From contig NZ_CP038469.1 in assembly GCF_004684345.1 (NCBI RefSeq), positions 1,240,001 through 1,304,000 of the forward strand: DNA of 64,000 nt, in the 5' to 3' direction. Each line of letters opens with the position of its first letter. The stretch's first letter is position 1. This stretch comes from Citrobacter tructae. Its GTDB lineage: Bacteria; Pseudomonadota; Gammaproteobacteria; Enterobacterales; Enterobacteriaceae. Below the pieces are notes generated by a model, which saw nothing but the letters and a program-made list of their open reading frames with translations, had not been told where the DNA came from and ran no database searches. Below are positions 37,481 to 47,591 of this stretch, one piece after another. Position numbers and translations under genes: made by a program.

Positions 37481-38335
37481 TTAGTTCTCAGTATCCAGTT
37501 CGTCGAAGCTTTTCACCAGATCGTCAATCGCTTTGATCTGCGTGAGGAACTGTTCCAGCTTAGCCAGCGGCAGCGCGGAAGGACCGTCGCATTTCGCATT
37601 GGCTGGGTCCGGATGCGCTTCAATAAACAGCCCCGCCAGACCGACCGCCATACCGGCACGCGCCAGTTCGGTAACCTGCGCACGACGACCGCCTGATGCG
37701 GCACCAAACGGGTCGCGACACTGCAGCGCGTGGGTGACATCAAAAATAACCGGAGAGTTACCGGAAACTTTCTTCATCACACCAAAGCCCAGCATATCCA
37801 CAACCAGGTTGTCGTAACCGAAGTTCGCGCCACGGTCGCACAGAATAACCTTGTCATTACCGCCTTCATGGAATTTATCCACGATATTGCCCATTTGACC
37901 TGGGCTTACGAACTGCGGTTTTTTCACGTTGATAACGGCACCGGTTTTCGCCATCGCTTCGACCAGATCGGTCTGGCGAGCGAGGAATGCCGGAAGCTGA
38001 ATCACGTCCACAACGTCAGCCACAGGCTGTGCCTGGCTGGCTTCATGAACGTCGGTGATCACTTTTACGCCAAAGGTTTGCTTCAGTTCCTGGAAGATTT
38101 TCATCCCTTCTTCAAGGCCCGGACCACGATAAGAGTGGATGGAAGAACGGTTGGCTTTATCAAAGGAGGCTTTGAACACGTAAGGGATACCCAGCTTTTG
38201 AGTAACGGTTACGTAGTGCTCACAAATGCGCATCGCCAGATCGCGGGATTCCAGCACGTTCATGCCGCCAAACAGCACGAACGGCAGGTCATTTGCCACG
38301 TTGATGTCGCCAATGCTAACCACTTTTTGTTTCAT
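37481..38335 (-). CDS. kdsA: 3-deoxy-8-phosphooctulonate (KDO-8-P) synthase
   Basis: Condenses PEP with arabinose-5-phosphate to KDO-8-phosphate for the LPS inner core. It has 284 residues, DAHP-synthase-like barrel, with KASFDKANRSS (near 55), DVHE and the KPQF region. The metal-binding Cys of metal-dependent forms is replaced, as usual in enterobacteria, by Asn (INVKKPQF). Last gene of the hemA-prfA-prmC-sirB2-sirB1-kdsA run. Confidence 0.97.
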   Translation of the reverse strand: MKQKVVSIGDINVANDLPFVLFGGMNVLESRDLAMRICEHYVTVTQKLGIPYVFKASFDKANRSSIHSYRGPGLEEGMKIFQELKQTFGVKVITDVHEASQAQPVADVVDVIQLPAFLARQTDLVEAMAKTGAVINVKKPQFVSPGQMGNIVDKFHEGGNDKVILCDRGANFGYDNLVVDMLGFGVMKKVSGNSPVIFDVTHALQCRDPFGAASGGRRAQVTELARAGMAVGLAGLFIEAHPDPANAKCDGPSALPLAKLEQFLTQIKAIDDLVKSFDELDTEN

Positions 38336-38370
38336 AGGATCGCCTTAAACGGTAGGTAAAGTGTCATTAA

Positions 38371-39180
38371 TCAATGCAATACAATTTGCTTGTGCGAAAT
38401 AGTATTAATCTGCGCACGGATCATTTCGCTGATCGGGTCTTCCGGACATTGCTCAACGAAATAACTTAAATCAGTTAACGCAACATGTTCACATTCCAGC
38501 TGCGCGTAAATCAATCCGCGATCGCGTATTTCGTACGGATCTTCAGGATTAAACTGCAATAATGCTTCACTTGCGCGCAGTGCCAGCTCCATTTGCCGTT
38601 CTTCCATCAGTGACGATTTCAGCGTGTCGAGCAGCTTGCGGATCACTTCCGCGTTATCCGCTTCATCGAGATCTTCGTTAAACAGCTCCGCAACTGGGCT
38701 GATATTCCCCTTCAGCCATACTTCCAGCGTGTGCTCATTTAACGTTTCGCCATTGAACGGGTTAATCAGCCACATTTCACCTTCCAGTGATTCAATACGC
38801 AGGATGAGCTGCGTCGGGAAAATCACCGGAACCAGTGGCAGACCCAGCCGATTGGCAAGCCACAATAAGATTGCGCCCAACGACACCGCGCTGCCCTGAC
38901 GATTTTTCAGGACCTGGTCAAGCCAGAGTGCATCAGAAAGACGATAGACGCCGCGGGTATCCGTAAATCCCCAGTCGCCGTAAAAAAGTGCCAGCAATTT
39001 ATCCAGTTGCTCATCCTGAGACAAGAGCTGGCTAATTTCTTCATGCGCGAGGCTGGCCAGACGTTCCAGTTCGTCGTAGACAGATTGCGTAGGGAAATCC
39101 AGGCGGATAGATTCCGATGCCAGGATCATCCCATCGCACAGCGGCGCTTTATTAAATTCGAAATCAGCTAACGACCTCAT
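38371..39180 (-). CDS. sirB1: SirB1 family protein (transglutaminase-like/TPR)
   Basis: A 269-residue protein with an N-terminal transglutaminase-like SirB1 domain (RGSAVSLGAILLWLANRLGLP near 95-113) and C-terminal TPR-like helices. Named in Salmonella, where a multicopy fragment influenced SirA-dependent invasion gene expression; the direct function is unknown. It starts three bases after sirB2. Confidence 0.9.
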   Translation of the reverse strand: MRSLADFEFNKAPLCDGMILASESIRLDFPTQSVYDELERLASLAHEEISQLLSQDEQLDKLLALFYGDWGFTDTRGVYRLSDALWLDQVLKNRQGSAVSLGAILLWLANRLGLPLVPVIFPTQLILRIESLEGEMWLINPFNGETLNEHTLEVWLKGNISPVAELFNEDLDEADNAEVIRKLLDTLKSSLMEERQMELALRASEALLQFNPEDPYEIRDRGLIYAQLECEHVALTDLSYFVEQCPEDPISEMIRAQINTISHKQIVLH

Positions 39181-39182
39181 GA

Positions 39183-39575
39183 TTACCCCAGTAACGGTAT
39201 TTTTGTGGTGGCGAGTTTAATGATGATGTACAGCACCACCAGCGCCAGCGGAAAGGCGATTAAACGCATCTGCTGACTGCGCGCCCGACGATAATCGAGC
39301 GCAATAAAACCCAAAACGATGTAAATGATAACCCCAAACAGCTTTTCAGTCAGCCATGTACCCTGTGCGGTGAATGGCAGGATGTGCGTTTTAGCGATCA
39401 ACGCCACGCCGCTGAGTAACAAAACGGTATCAATGACCGGCGGGATGACCCGCGTCCAGCGCGCAGAAGCAAGGCGGGCGTCGGAATAACGCCACCAAAA
39501 ACGCAGCGTGAGCAGGCCGACGGACAGCGCGATGCTAATAAGATGAACGTTGAGTAACACACTGAAGGTAGTCAT
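39183..39575 (-). CDS. sirB2: SirB2 family membrane protein
   Basis: A 130-residue protein with four predicted helices and the conserved HL..IALSVGLLTLRFWWR first helix of the SirB family. E. coli calls it ychQ. The role is unknown. It overlaps the prmC stop by four bases (ATGA), so translation is coupled. Confidence 0.9.
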   Translation of the reverse strand: MTTFSVLLNVHLISIALSVGLLTLRFWWRYSDARLASARWTRVIPPVIDTVLLLSGVALIAKTHILPFTAQGTWLTEKLFGVIIYIVLGFIALDYRRARSQQMRLIAFPLALVVLYIIIKLATTKIPLLG

Positions 39576-40405
39576 GCCGCGATACGCCCGAGCGTAATGC
39601 GCTCGTTGCCGCCGTAATCACGACAGGTTTCAACCGCCAGGTATCCGGCACGCATAAACGCGTCGCGCACCGCCTCCCCCTGTTGCCAGCCATGTTCCAG
39701 CAGCAGATAGCCGCCGGGGGTTAATACGTGCTGAGACTGGTCGATGATATGCACGATATCTGCCAGACCATTCGCGCCTGCCACCAGCGCGGTCAGCGGT
39801 TCAAAGCGCACATCACCTTGCGCCAGATGCGGGTCCTGCTCATCAATGTACGGCGGGTTGCTGACAATCATGTCAAACCGCTGCCCCTGCAAGGCGCTGA
39901 ACCAGTCGCTTTGCAGCACACGCACATTCCTGATACCCAAATGCTGCGCATTGCGGGTCGCCAGAGCCACGGCATCCGGCATCCGGTCAACCGCGGTGAC
40001 TTCGCAATCAGGGCGCTCGGTGGCCAGCGCCAGCGCAATAGCACCCGTGCCGGTCCCCAGATCGACAATACGGCACGCTGATGTTGGCAGACGCGCCAGC
40101 GCCTGCTCGACCAGGCATTCGGTATCCGGACGTGGGATAAGCGTCGCCGGTGACACGAACAGCGGCAGTGACCAGAACTCGCGAACACCGGTCAGGTGCG
40201 CCACGGGCTCTCCCCGCTGACGGCGAGCCACCAGCGAGTTCAACTGTTCATGCTGTGCTGCGGTTAATTCCGTTTCACCAAACGCCAGAATAAAGGTGCG
40301 CGCCTTGCCGGTGACGTACTCGAGTAAGATCTCGGCGTCGCGGCGCGGGCTGTCGCTGTCCTGTAAATGGCTTATCGCTTCACGCAGCCAGTGTTGATAA
40401 TCCAT
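39572..40405 (-). CDS. prmC: Release factor glutamine methyltransferase PrmC
   Basis: N5-methylates the Gln of the GGQ loop of RF1 and RF2. It has 277 residues: a helical N-terminal domain and a SAM-binding Rossmann domain with DLGTGTGAIALAL (~117) and the substrate-amide motif NPPY (~183). It begins one base within the prfA stop, placing enzyme and substrate side by side, as in all enterobacteria. Confidence 0.97.
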   Translation of the reverse strand: MDYQHWLREAISHLQDSDSPRRDAEILLEYVTGKARTFILAFGETELTAAQHEQLNSLVARRQRGEPVAHLTGVREFWSLPLFVSPATLIPRPDTECLVEQALARLPTSACRIVDLGTGTGAIALALATERPDCEVTAVDRMPDAVALATRNAQHLGIRNVRVLQSDWFSALQGQRFDMIVSNPPYIDEQDPHLAQGDVRFEPLTALVAGANGLADIVHIIDQSQHVLTPGGYLLLEHGWQQGEAVRDAFMRAGYLAVETCRDYGGNERITLGRIAA

Positions 40406-41487
40406 TAATCCTGCTCGGACAGCGCCGCCAACTGGTCAGCCTGGTATTCCTGGACAATCGGCTCAATGAGCATATCCAGTTTACCTTCCATCGTTTCGTC
40501 CAGGCGGTAGAGCGTCAGGTTGATGCGATGATCGGTGACACGACCCTGCGGGAAGTTATAGGTACGGTTACGATCGCTGCGATCGCCGCTGCCTAACAGG
40601 TTACGACGTTCAGAGGCTTCCGCCTGCTGGCGTCTTGCCACTTCGGCGGCACGAATACGCGACCCCAGCACCGACATCGCTTTGGCTTTGTTTTTGTGCT
40701 GCGAACGTTCGTCCTGACATTCAACCACAATACCGGTCGGCAGGTGGGTTATACGAATAGCAGAGTCGGTGGTGTTAACGTGCTGACCACCGGCACCCGA
40801 TGAACGGAAGGTATCAATACGCAGATCGGCCGGGTTGATGTCCGGCAGTTCGGCTTCCGGCAGTTCCGGCATCACCGCGACCGTACAGGCGGAAGTATGG
40901 ATACGCCCCTGAGATTCGGTGGCCGGAACGCGCTGTACGCGATGACCACCAGACTCGAATTTCAGTCGACCATACACGCCGTCGCCGCTCACCTTGGCAA
41001 TAATTTCTTTATAGCCGCCGTGTTCACCTTCGTTGGCGCTCATGATCTCCACGCGCCAGCGACGAGATTCAGCGTAACGGCTGTACATACGGAACAGATC
41101 GCCGGCAAACAGCGCCGCTTCATCTCCGCCGGTTCCGGCACGGACTTCGAGAAACGCGTTGCGCTCGTCATCCGGATCTTTCGGCAGCAGCAGAACCTGT
41201 AGATGCTGCTCCAGCTGTTCACATTTTTCTTTTGCTTCGCGCAGTTCATCCTGCGCCATCTCACGCATTTCAGGATCGTCGAGCATCATCTGTGCCGTTT
41301 CGATATCTTCCTGAACCTGTTGCCAGTCCGTAAAACAGCGAGATACATCGCTTAACTGGGCATATTCGCGCGACAGCGCACGAAAGCGATCCTGGTCTGC
41401 GATGGTTCCAGCATCGCCGAGCAGCGCCTGAACTTCTTCATGGCGTTCATGCAGGGCTTCCAGTTTGGCAACGATAGAAGGCTTCAT
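40405..41487 (-). CDS. prfA: Peptide chain release factor 1
   Basis: Recognises UAG and UAA stop codons and triggers peptide release. It has 360 residues: helical domain 1, the PxT-type stop-codon motif region in domain 2 (RVPATESQGRIHTS), and the GGQ loop GAGGQHVNTTD (~233-243) contacted by PrmC. It follows hemA by 40 bases. Confidence 0.97.
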   Translation of the reverse strand: MKPSIVAKLEALHERHEEVQALLGDAGTIADQDRFRALSREYAQLSDVSRCFTDWQQVQEDIETAQMMLDDPEMREMAQDELREAKEKCEQLEQHLQVLLLPKDPDDERNAFLEVRAGTGGDEAALFAGDLFRMYSRYAESRRWRVEIMSANEGEHGGYKEIIAKVSGDGVYGRLKFESGGHRVQRVPATESQGRIHTSACTVAVMPELPEAELPDINPADLRIDTFRSSGAGGQHVNTTDSAIRITHLPTGIVVECQDERSQHKNKAKAMSVLGSRIRAAEVARRQQAEASERRNLLGSGDRSDRNRTYNFPQGRVTDHRINLTLYRLDETMEGKLDMLIEPIVQEYQADQLAALSEQD

Positions 41488-41527
41488 AGGCGTAAATGCA
41501 CCCTGTAAAAATAAGATTGGTGTGCTG

Positions 41528-42784
41528 CTACTCCAGCCCGAGGCTGTCGCGCAGAATATTCAGGCGTTCACTATCCCCGTCACGGGCAGCCTGTTGAAGT
41601 GATTTGGTTGGTGCATGGATCAGGCGGTTTGTCAGTTTCCAGGCCAGATCCTGCATAATGGCTTGCGCATCACCGCCCTGTTCCAGGGCAGCCAACGCTT
41701 TGGCGGTCAGTTCATCACGAACCTGTTCTGACTGACTGCGATATTCGCGGATGGTCTCACTCGCGCTTTGGGCGCGTAGCCAGGCCATAAATTCGCTGGT
41801 TTCCTGCTCGACGATCGTTTCGGCTTCCACCGCCGCTGCTTTACGCTGCGCCAGGTTATGCGAAATGATGCTTTGCAGATCGTCAACGCTATACAAATAC
41901 GCGTTCGACAATTTGCCGACTTCCGGCTCAACATCGCGCGGTACGGCAATATCGACCAGCAGCATCGGCTGATTGCGGCGGTTTTTCAGCGCGCGCTCCA
42001 CCATCCCTTTGCCGATAATCGGCAGCGGACTGGCGGTAGAACTGATAATAATATCGGCGTCCTGTAAGCGCGCATCGATATCACTCAGTGAAATCACCTC
42101 AGCGCCGACCTCGTCCGCCAACACCTGCGCACGTTCACGCGTACGGTTGGCGATGATCATCTTCTTCACTTTGTGTTCGCGCAAATGACGCGCCACCAGT
42201 TCGATGGTCTCGCCTGCGCCAACCAACAGTACAGTCACCGTGGACAGCGATTCAAAGATTTGCCGGGCCAGCGTACAGGCCGCAAACGCCACGGACACCG
42301 CACTGGCTCCGATGTCTGTTTCTGTACGTACACGTTTAGCGACGGAGAACGATTTCTGGAACATGCGCTCCAGCGCACTGGCGTTCAGGTGGCCTTTTTG
42401 CGAATCCGCAAAGGCTTTTTTCACCTGTCCAAGAATTTGTGGTTCGCCGAGCACCAGCGAATCCAGGCCGCTGGCAACACGCATCAGATGGCTGACGGCA
42501 TCGTTGTCCTGATGCCAGTAAAGGCTGCTGCGCAGGTCTTCTTCATTCAGGTTATGGTATTCGCACAGCCAGCGGATCAGCGCCTCTTGCAGGTTGTCCT
42601 GCTCTTCGACGCTGAGGTACAGCTCCGTGCGGTTACATGTCGACAGCACTACCCCGCCCTGCACCATTGGCTGCGCAAGCAGGCTGTCCAGCGCCTGATC
42701 GAGCGTATCCGGCGAAAACGTTACGCGTTCTCGCAGCGATACAGGTGCCGTTTTATGGTTAATACCAAGCGCTAAAAGGGTCAT
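41528..42784 (-). CDS. hemA: Glutamyl-tRNA reductase
   Basis: First committed step of C5 haem synthesis: glutamyl-tRNA to glutamate-1-semialdehyde with NADPH. It has 418 residues, with catalytic Cys50 in STCNRTE, NADPH loop GAGETIELVARHL and a C-terminal dimerisation helix. Its N terminus in Salmonella is the haem-sensitive degradation tag. It is divergent from lolB; the 211-base gap holds both promoters. The product supplies haem that the bc1 complex and two peroxidases in this window would also use. Confidence 0.97.
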   Translation of the reverse strand: MTLLALGINHKTAPVSLRERVTFSPDTLDQALDSLLAQPMVQGGVVLSTCNRTELYLSVEEQDNLQEALIRWLCEYHNLNEEDLRSSLYWHQDNDAVSHLMRVASGLDSLVLGEPQILGQVKKAFADSQKGHLNASALERMFQKSFSVAKRVRTETDIGASAVSVAFAACTLARQIFESLSTVTVLLVGAGETIELVARHLREHKVKKMIIANRTRERAQVLADEVGAEVISLSDIDARLQDADIIISSTASPLPIIGKGMVERALKNRRNQPMLLVDIAVPRDVEPEVGKLSNAYLYSVDDLQSIISHNLAQRKAAAVEAETIVEQETSEFMAWLRAQSASETIREYRSQSEQVRDELTAKALAALEQGGDAQAIMQDLAWKLTNRLIHAPTKSLQQAARDGDSERLNILRDSLGLE

Positions 42785-42995
42785 GTGTGCGGGAATAGTA
42801 CCAGCGTTGATAAGGTTAGACTGCGGGCATCATACAGGATGCGTGCGGCCAATAAAAGAGACTGCCCCCTTTTGGAGTAATAGCTTAGTGCACAAATTTT
42901 AGTGATTTAAGATAACGTGAACGTAGACGAGGTCAGACAGCGGCGCTAGCATTAAGAACTATAACTGCAACGTATCTCAAGGATTTGTCATCATT

Positions 42996-43619
42996 ATGAC
43001 CCTGCCTGATTTTCGCCTGATCCGCCTGTTGCCGCTGGCAAGCCTGGTCCTCACCGCCTGTACGCTCAACGCGCCCAAAGGTCCCGGCAAAAGCCCCGAC
43101 TCTCCGCAATGGCGCCAACACCAGCAGGAGGTACGTGCGCTGCACCAGTATCAGACTCGCGGCGCGTTTGCCTATATTTCCGACCAGCAGAAAGTGTATG
43201 CCCGCTTCTTCTGGCAACAAACCGGTCAGGATCGCTATCGTCTGCTGTTGACCAATCCGCTGGGCAGTACCGAACTGGAACTGAAAGCCCAGCCGGGCAA
43301 CGTCGAGCTTGTCGATAATAAAGGTAAGCATTACACCGCCGACGACGCCGAAGAGATGATTGGCAAACTGACCGGCATGCCGATTCCGCTCGATAGCTTG
43401 CGTCAGTGGATCCTCGGTCTGCCTGGCGATGCCACCGACTACAAACTCGACGAACAGTACCGTCTGAGCGAAGTGAACTACAGCCAGAACGGCAAAAGTT
43501 GGAAAGTGGTTTACAGCGCCTACGACAGCAAAACGCAGCCAGCGATGCCCGCGAACATGGAACTGTCTGACGGCGACCAGCGCATTAAGCTGAAAATGGA
43601 TAACTGGATCGTGAAATGA
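42996..43619 (+). CDS. lolB: Outer-membrane lipoprotein receptor LolB
   Basis: Accepts lipoproteins from LolA and inserts them in the outer membrane. It has 207 residues with a lipoprotein signal ending LTAC (Cys22), then a half-barrel domain with hydrophobic protruding loop. Overlaps ispE by four bases (ATGA). Full length. Confidence 0.95.
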   Translation: MTLPDFRLIRLLPLASLVLTACTLNAPKGPGKSPDSPQWRQHQQEVRALHQYQTRGAFAYISDQQKVYARFFWQQTGQDRYRLLLTNPLGSTELELKAQPGNVELVDNKGKHYTADDAEEMIGKLTGMPIPLDSLRQWILGLPGDATDYKLDEQYRLSEVNYSQNGKSWKVVYSAYDSKTQPAMPANMELSDGDQRIKLKMDNWIVK

Positions 43620-44467
43620 TGACCCACTGGCCCTCTCCGGCAAAACTGAATCTGTTTTTATACATTACCGGACAGCGTGCAGATGGTTATCACACGCTGC
43701 AGACGCTGTTTCAGTTTCTCGATTACGGCGACGATATCAGCATTGAAGTGCGCGACGACGGCGACATTCATCTGCTTACTCCGGTTGCAGGTGTTGAGCA
43801 TGAAGATAACCTGATTGTGCGCGCCGCGCGTTTGCTGATGAAAACCGCTGCACAGAGTGGACGCTTGCCCGCCGGTAGCGGCGCGGCCATCAGCATTGAT
43901 AAGCGTCTGCCAATGGGCGGTGGCCTGGGGGGCGGTTCATCGAATGCCGCCACCATTCTTGTGGCGCTGAACCATCTCTGGCAGTGCGGACTGTCCGTCG
44001 ATGAACTGGCAACCATTGGGTTAATTTTGGGAGCCGACGTGCCGGTATTCGTACGCGGACATGCGGCCTTCGCCGAGGGTGTGGGAGAAATCCTCACGCC
44101 GGTTAATCCGCCGGAAAAATGGTACCTGGTTGCTCATCCTGGCGTCAGTATTCCAACGCCGGTGATTTTTAAAGACCCGGAACTCCCGCGCAACACGCCA
44201 AAAAGGTCAATAAAAACGTTACTAAAATGTGAATTCGGCAATGATTGCGAGGTTATCGCAAGAAAACGTTTTCGCGAGGTTGATGCGGCGCTTTCCTGGC
44301 TGTTAGAATATGCGCCGTCGCGCCTGACTGGTACAGGGGCCTGTGTCTTTGCTGAATTTGATACAGAGTCTCGTGCTCGCCAGGTGCTTGAGCAAGCCCC
44401 GGAATGGCTCAAAGGCTTTGTGGCGAAAGGTGTCAACCTCTCCCCATTGCACAGAGCGTTACTCTAA
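43616..44467 (+). CDS. ispE: 4-diphosphocytidyl-2-C-methyl-D-erythritol kinase
   Basis: GHMP kinase of the MEP isoprenoid pathway phosphorylating CDP-ME. It has 283 residues, with KLNLFLYITG at the N terminus, ATP loop PMGGGLGGGSSNAA (~101-114) and the C-terminal GTGACVFAEF. Translationally coupled to lolB. A ~266-base leader separates it from prs. Confidence 0.96.
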   Translation: MMTHWPSPAKLNLFLYITGQRADGYHTLQTLFQFLDYGDDISIEVRDDGDIHLLTPVAGVEHEDNLIVRAARLLMKTAAQSGRLPAGSGAAISIDKRLPMGGGLGGGSSNAATILVALNHLWQCGLSVDELATIGLILGADVPVFVRGHAAFAEGVGEILTPVNPPEKWYLVAHPGVSIPTPVIFKDPELPRNTPKRSIKTLLKCEFGNDCEVIARKRFREVDAALSWLLEYAPSRLTGTGACVFAEFDTESRARQVLEQAPEWLKGFVAKGVNLSPLHRALL

Positions 44468-44733
44468 ATCACTCGGGTTTCAGGAAGATGGCGAGATGAC
44501 GAATCGCCAGGCGCATACAAAAGTATGTGACTGGTGTGAGGAATTGATGCCAGCACACATGAAACGTGAAGGATGGCGAGTAAGCCGGGCAAGCTGAGTT
44601 TCGGTGACAACGTCACCCTGTTCCAGACGTTGCATCGCGCTCTTTAATACACCGCCTGGAGAGGATACTGCCTGGCCCGCACAGTTTTCGGCAGATTCTT
44701 TCCACCAATGGACGCATGCCTGAGGTTCTTCTC

Positions 44734-45681
44734 GTGCCTGATATGAAGCTTTTTGCTGGTAACGCCACCCCGGAACTAGCACAACGTATTGCCAACCGCC
44801 TGTACACTTCACTCGGCGACGCCGCTGTAGGTCGCTTTAGCGACGGCGAAGTCAGCGTACAAATTAATGAAAATGTACGCGGTGGTGATATTTTCATCAT
44901 CCAGTCCACTTGTGCCCCTACTAACGACAACCTGATGGAATTGGTCGTTATGGTCGATGCTCTGCGCCGTGCTTCCGCAGGTCGTATCACCGCCGTTATT
45001 CCTTACTTCGGCTATGCACGCCAGGATCGTCGCGTACGTTCCGCTCGTGTACCGATTACCGCAAAAGTCGTCGCGGACTTCCTGTCCAGCGTTGGCGTTG
45101 ACCGCGTCCTCACCGTTGACCTGCATGCTGAACAGATCCAGGGCTTCTTTGACGTACCGGTTGATAACGTATTCGGTAGCCCAATTCTGTTAGAAGACAT
45201 GCTGCAGCTGAACCTGGACAACCCGATTGTGGTTTCTCCGGACATCGGTGGCGTCGTGCGTGCCCGCGCTATCGCTAAGCTGCTGAACGATACCGATATG
45301 GCTATCATCGACAAACGTCGCCCACGTGCGAACGTTTCTCAGGTGATGCACATTATTGGTGACGTTGCAGGTCGTGACTGCGTCCTGGTTGATGACATGA
45401 TCGATACCGGCGGTACGCTGTGCAAAGCAGCAGAAGCACTGAAAGAACGTGGTGCCAAACGCGTATTTGCGTACGCGACTCACCCGATCTTCTCAGGCAA
45501 TGCGGCAAACAACCTGCGCAACTCAGTGATTGATGAAGTCGTGGTCTGTGACACCATTCCACTGACCGACGAAATCAAAGCACTGCCAAACGTGCGTACG
45601 TTGACCCTGTCGGGTATGCTGGCCGAAGCGATTCGTCGTATCAGCAACGAAGAATCCATCTCTGCCATGTTCGAACATTAA
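44734..45681 (+). CDS. prs: Ribose-phosphate diphosphokinase (PRPP synthetase)
   Basis: Makes PRPP from ribose-5-phosphate and ATP for nucleotide, His, Trp and NAD synthesis. It has 315 residues, with FGYARQDR, DLHAEQIQGFF and the PRPP loop VLVDDMIDTGGT (~218-229). A GTG start at 44734 with TGAGG upstream gives the exact family start; an ATG six codons earlier is rejected. Highly conserved. Confidence 0.97.
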   Translation: MPDMKLFAGNATPELAQRIANRLYTSLGDAAVGRFSDGEVSVQINENVRGGDIFIIQSTCAPTNDNLMELVVMVDALRRASAGRITAVIPYFGYARQDRRVRSARVPITAKVVADFLSSVGVDRVLTVDLHAEQIQGFFDVPVDNVFGSPILLEDMLQLNLDNPIVVSPDIGGVVRARAIAKLLNDTDMAIIDKRRPRANVSQVMHIIGDVAGRDCVLVDDMIDTGGTLCKAAEALKERGAKRVFAYATHPIFSGNAANNLRNSVIDEVVVCDTIPLTDEIKALPNVRTLTLSGMLAEAIRRISNEESISAMFEH

Positions 45682-45694
45682 TCGAGCCCGGCTC

Positions 45695-45722
45695 AAAAAC
45701 CCGCTGCGGCGGGTTTTTTTAT
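45695..45722 (+). terminator. Terminator after prs
   Basis: Hairpin AAAACCCGC/GCGGGTTTT followed by T-run, 14 bases after the prs stop. Confidence 0.92.
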
Positions 45723-45805
45723 CCGTTTTACTTATTTGTATGATTTATGCCAACTTCAACTATCATTTTCTAGATAGATGATGCGCTCATGGATGAAACA
45801 TTATT

Positions 45806-47485
45806 GTGAACAGACTATTTTCCTCACATGTGATGCCTTTCCGCGCCCTCATTGACGCTTGTTGGAAAGAAAAATATACCGCCTCGCGCTTTACCCGTGA
45901 TCTGATCGCCGGGATAACCGTGGGGATTATTGCTATTCCGCTGGCAATGGCGTTGGCAATTGGCAGCGGCGTTGCGCCACAGTACGGCCTGTATACCGCA
46001 GCTGTCGCCGGGATTGTTATCGCCCTTACCGGTGGCTCACGCTTTAGCGTTTCTGGCCCAACCGCCGCCTTCGTGGTGATTTTATATCCGGTCTCGCAAC
46101 AGTTCGGGCTGGCAGGCCTGCTGGTTGCCACGCTGATGTCCGGGATATTCCTGATCCTTTTCGGCCTCGCCCGCTTTGGTCGGTTGATCGAATATATTCC
46201 CGTCTCCGTCACCTTAGGCTTTACCTCAGGTATTGGTATCACCATCGGTACCATGCAGATTAAAGATTTTCTTGGACTGCAGATGGCGCATGTCCCGGAA
46301 CACTATCTGCAAAAAGTGGGGGCGCTGTTCATGGCCCTGCCGACCATTAACCCTGGCGATGCCGCCATTGGCGTAGTCACGCTGGCGATCCTGATTTTCT
46401 GGCCGCGTCTGGGGATTCGCCTGCCCGGTCACCTCCCGGCTCTACTGGCTGGCTGCGCGGTGATGGGTATCGTTAACCTGACGGGTGGTCATGTAGCGAC
46501 CATCGGGTCTCAGTTCCATTACATTCTTGCCGATGGCTCGCAAGGTAACGGTATTCCACAGTTACTGCCGCAACTGGTACTGCCATGGGATATGCCTGGG
46601 TCCAACTTTACGCTGAGCTGGAGTTCATTACAGGCGTTGTTACCCGCAGCCTTCTCGATGGCGATGCTGGGGGCGATTGAATCTCTGCTGTGCGCCGTGG
46701 TGCTCGACGGTATGACCGGCACCAAGCACAAAGCCAACAGCGAGCTGATTGGTCAGGGGTTGGGTAATATCGTCGCGCCGTTCTTTGGCGGCATTACCGC
46801 CACCGCCGCGATTGCCCGCTCTGCGGCTAACGTACGTGCCGGGGCTACCTCGCCCATTTCTGCGGTGATCCACGCAATTCTGGTGATCCTCGCACTGCTG
46901 GTATTAGCCCCCTGGCTCTCCTGGTTACCGCTTTCCGCCATGGCCGCACTGCTTTTGATGGTGGCGTGGAACATGAGTGAAGCCCACAAAGTAGTGGATT
47001 TGCTACGCCACGCGCCGAAAGACGACATCATCGTGATGTTGATGTGTATGTCGCTGACCGTGCTGTTTGATATGGTGATCGCCATCAGCGTGGGGATCGT
47101 CCTTGCCTCGTTGCTGTTTATGCGTCGTATCGCGCGCATGACGCGTCTGGCGCCAGTGAATGTTGCTGTACCGGACGACATACTGGTACTGCGCGTAATT
47201 GGCCCGCTGTTCTTTGCCGCCGCGGAGGGATTGTTTACCGATCTCGAGTCTCGTCTTGATGGCAAACGCATCGTCGTTCTGAAGTGGGATGCCGTTCCGG
47301 TGCTGGATGCCGGTGGGCTGGATGCCTTCCAGCGCTTTGTTAAACGACTGCCGGAAGGCTGTGAATTACGTATCAGCAATTTGGAATTCCAGCCGCTGCG
47401 CACCATGGCCCGTGCGGGTATCCAACCTATTCCCGGCCGTCTGGCGTTCTTCCCGAACCGCGACGCCGCGCTGGCCGATATTTAA
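45806..47485 (+). CDS. dauA: SLC26/SulP family C4-dicarboxylate transporter DauA
   Basis: Aerobic succinate/dicarboxylate importer at acid pH (formerly ychM). It has 559 residues: fourteen helices of the SulP fold with FSVSGPTAAFVV near 78 and a C-terminal STAS domain (about 435-550; VLKWDAVPVLDAGG). The GTG start, as in E. coli, follows a weak ribosome site. In K-12 ychH follows directly; here 7.3 kb of extra genes intervene. Confidence 0.95.
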   Translation: MNRLFSSHVMPFRALIDACWKEKYTASRFTRDLIAGITVGIIAIPLAMALAIGSGVAPQYGLYTAAVAGIVIALTGGSRFSVSGPTAAFVVILYPVSQQFGLAGLLVATLMSGIFLILFGLARFGRLIEYIPVSVTLGFTSGIGITIGTMQIKDFLGLQMAHVPEHYLQKVGALFMALPTINPGDAAIGVVTLAILIFWPRLGIRLPGHLPALLAGCAVMGIVNLTGGHVATIGSQFHYILADGSQGNGIPQLLPQLVLPWDMPGSNFTLSWSSLQALLPAAFSMAMLGAIESLLCAVVLDGMTGTKHKANSELIGQGLGNIVAPFFGGITATAAIARSAANVRAGATSPISAVIHAILVILALLVLAPWLSWLPLSAMAALLLMVAWNMSEAHKVVDLLRHAPKDDIIVMLMCMSLTVLFDMVIAISVGIVLASLLFMRRIARMTRLAPVNVAVPDDILVLRVIGPLFFAAAEGLFTDLESRLDGKRIVVLKWDAVPVLDAGGLDAFQRFVKRLPEGCELRISNLEFQPLRTMARAGIQPIPGRLAFFPNRDAALADI

Positions 47486-47494
47486 CGTTTAGCA

Positions 47495-47523
47495 GTGACC
47501 GGCAGGCTTTGCCTGTCGGTCAC
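47495..47523 (+). terminator. Hairpin after dauA
   Basis: Strong stem GTGACCGGCAGG/CCTGTCGGTCAC (one G-T pair) ten bases after the dauA stop. It lacks a T-run, so it may be a transcript-end stabiliser rather than a full terminator. Confidence 0.6.
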
Positions 47524-47591
47524 ACTTCACTTCTGCAATCCTCTCTGAGTTGCTATTATCATTTCCCCTACTCCTGATGATAGCTACAGTG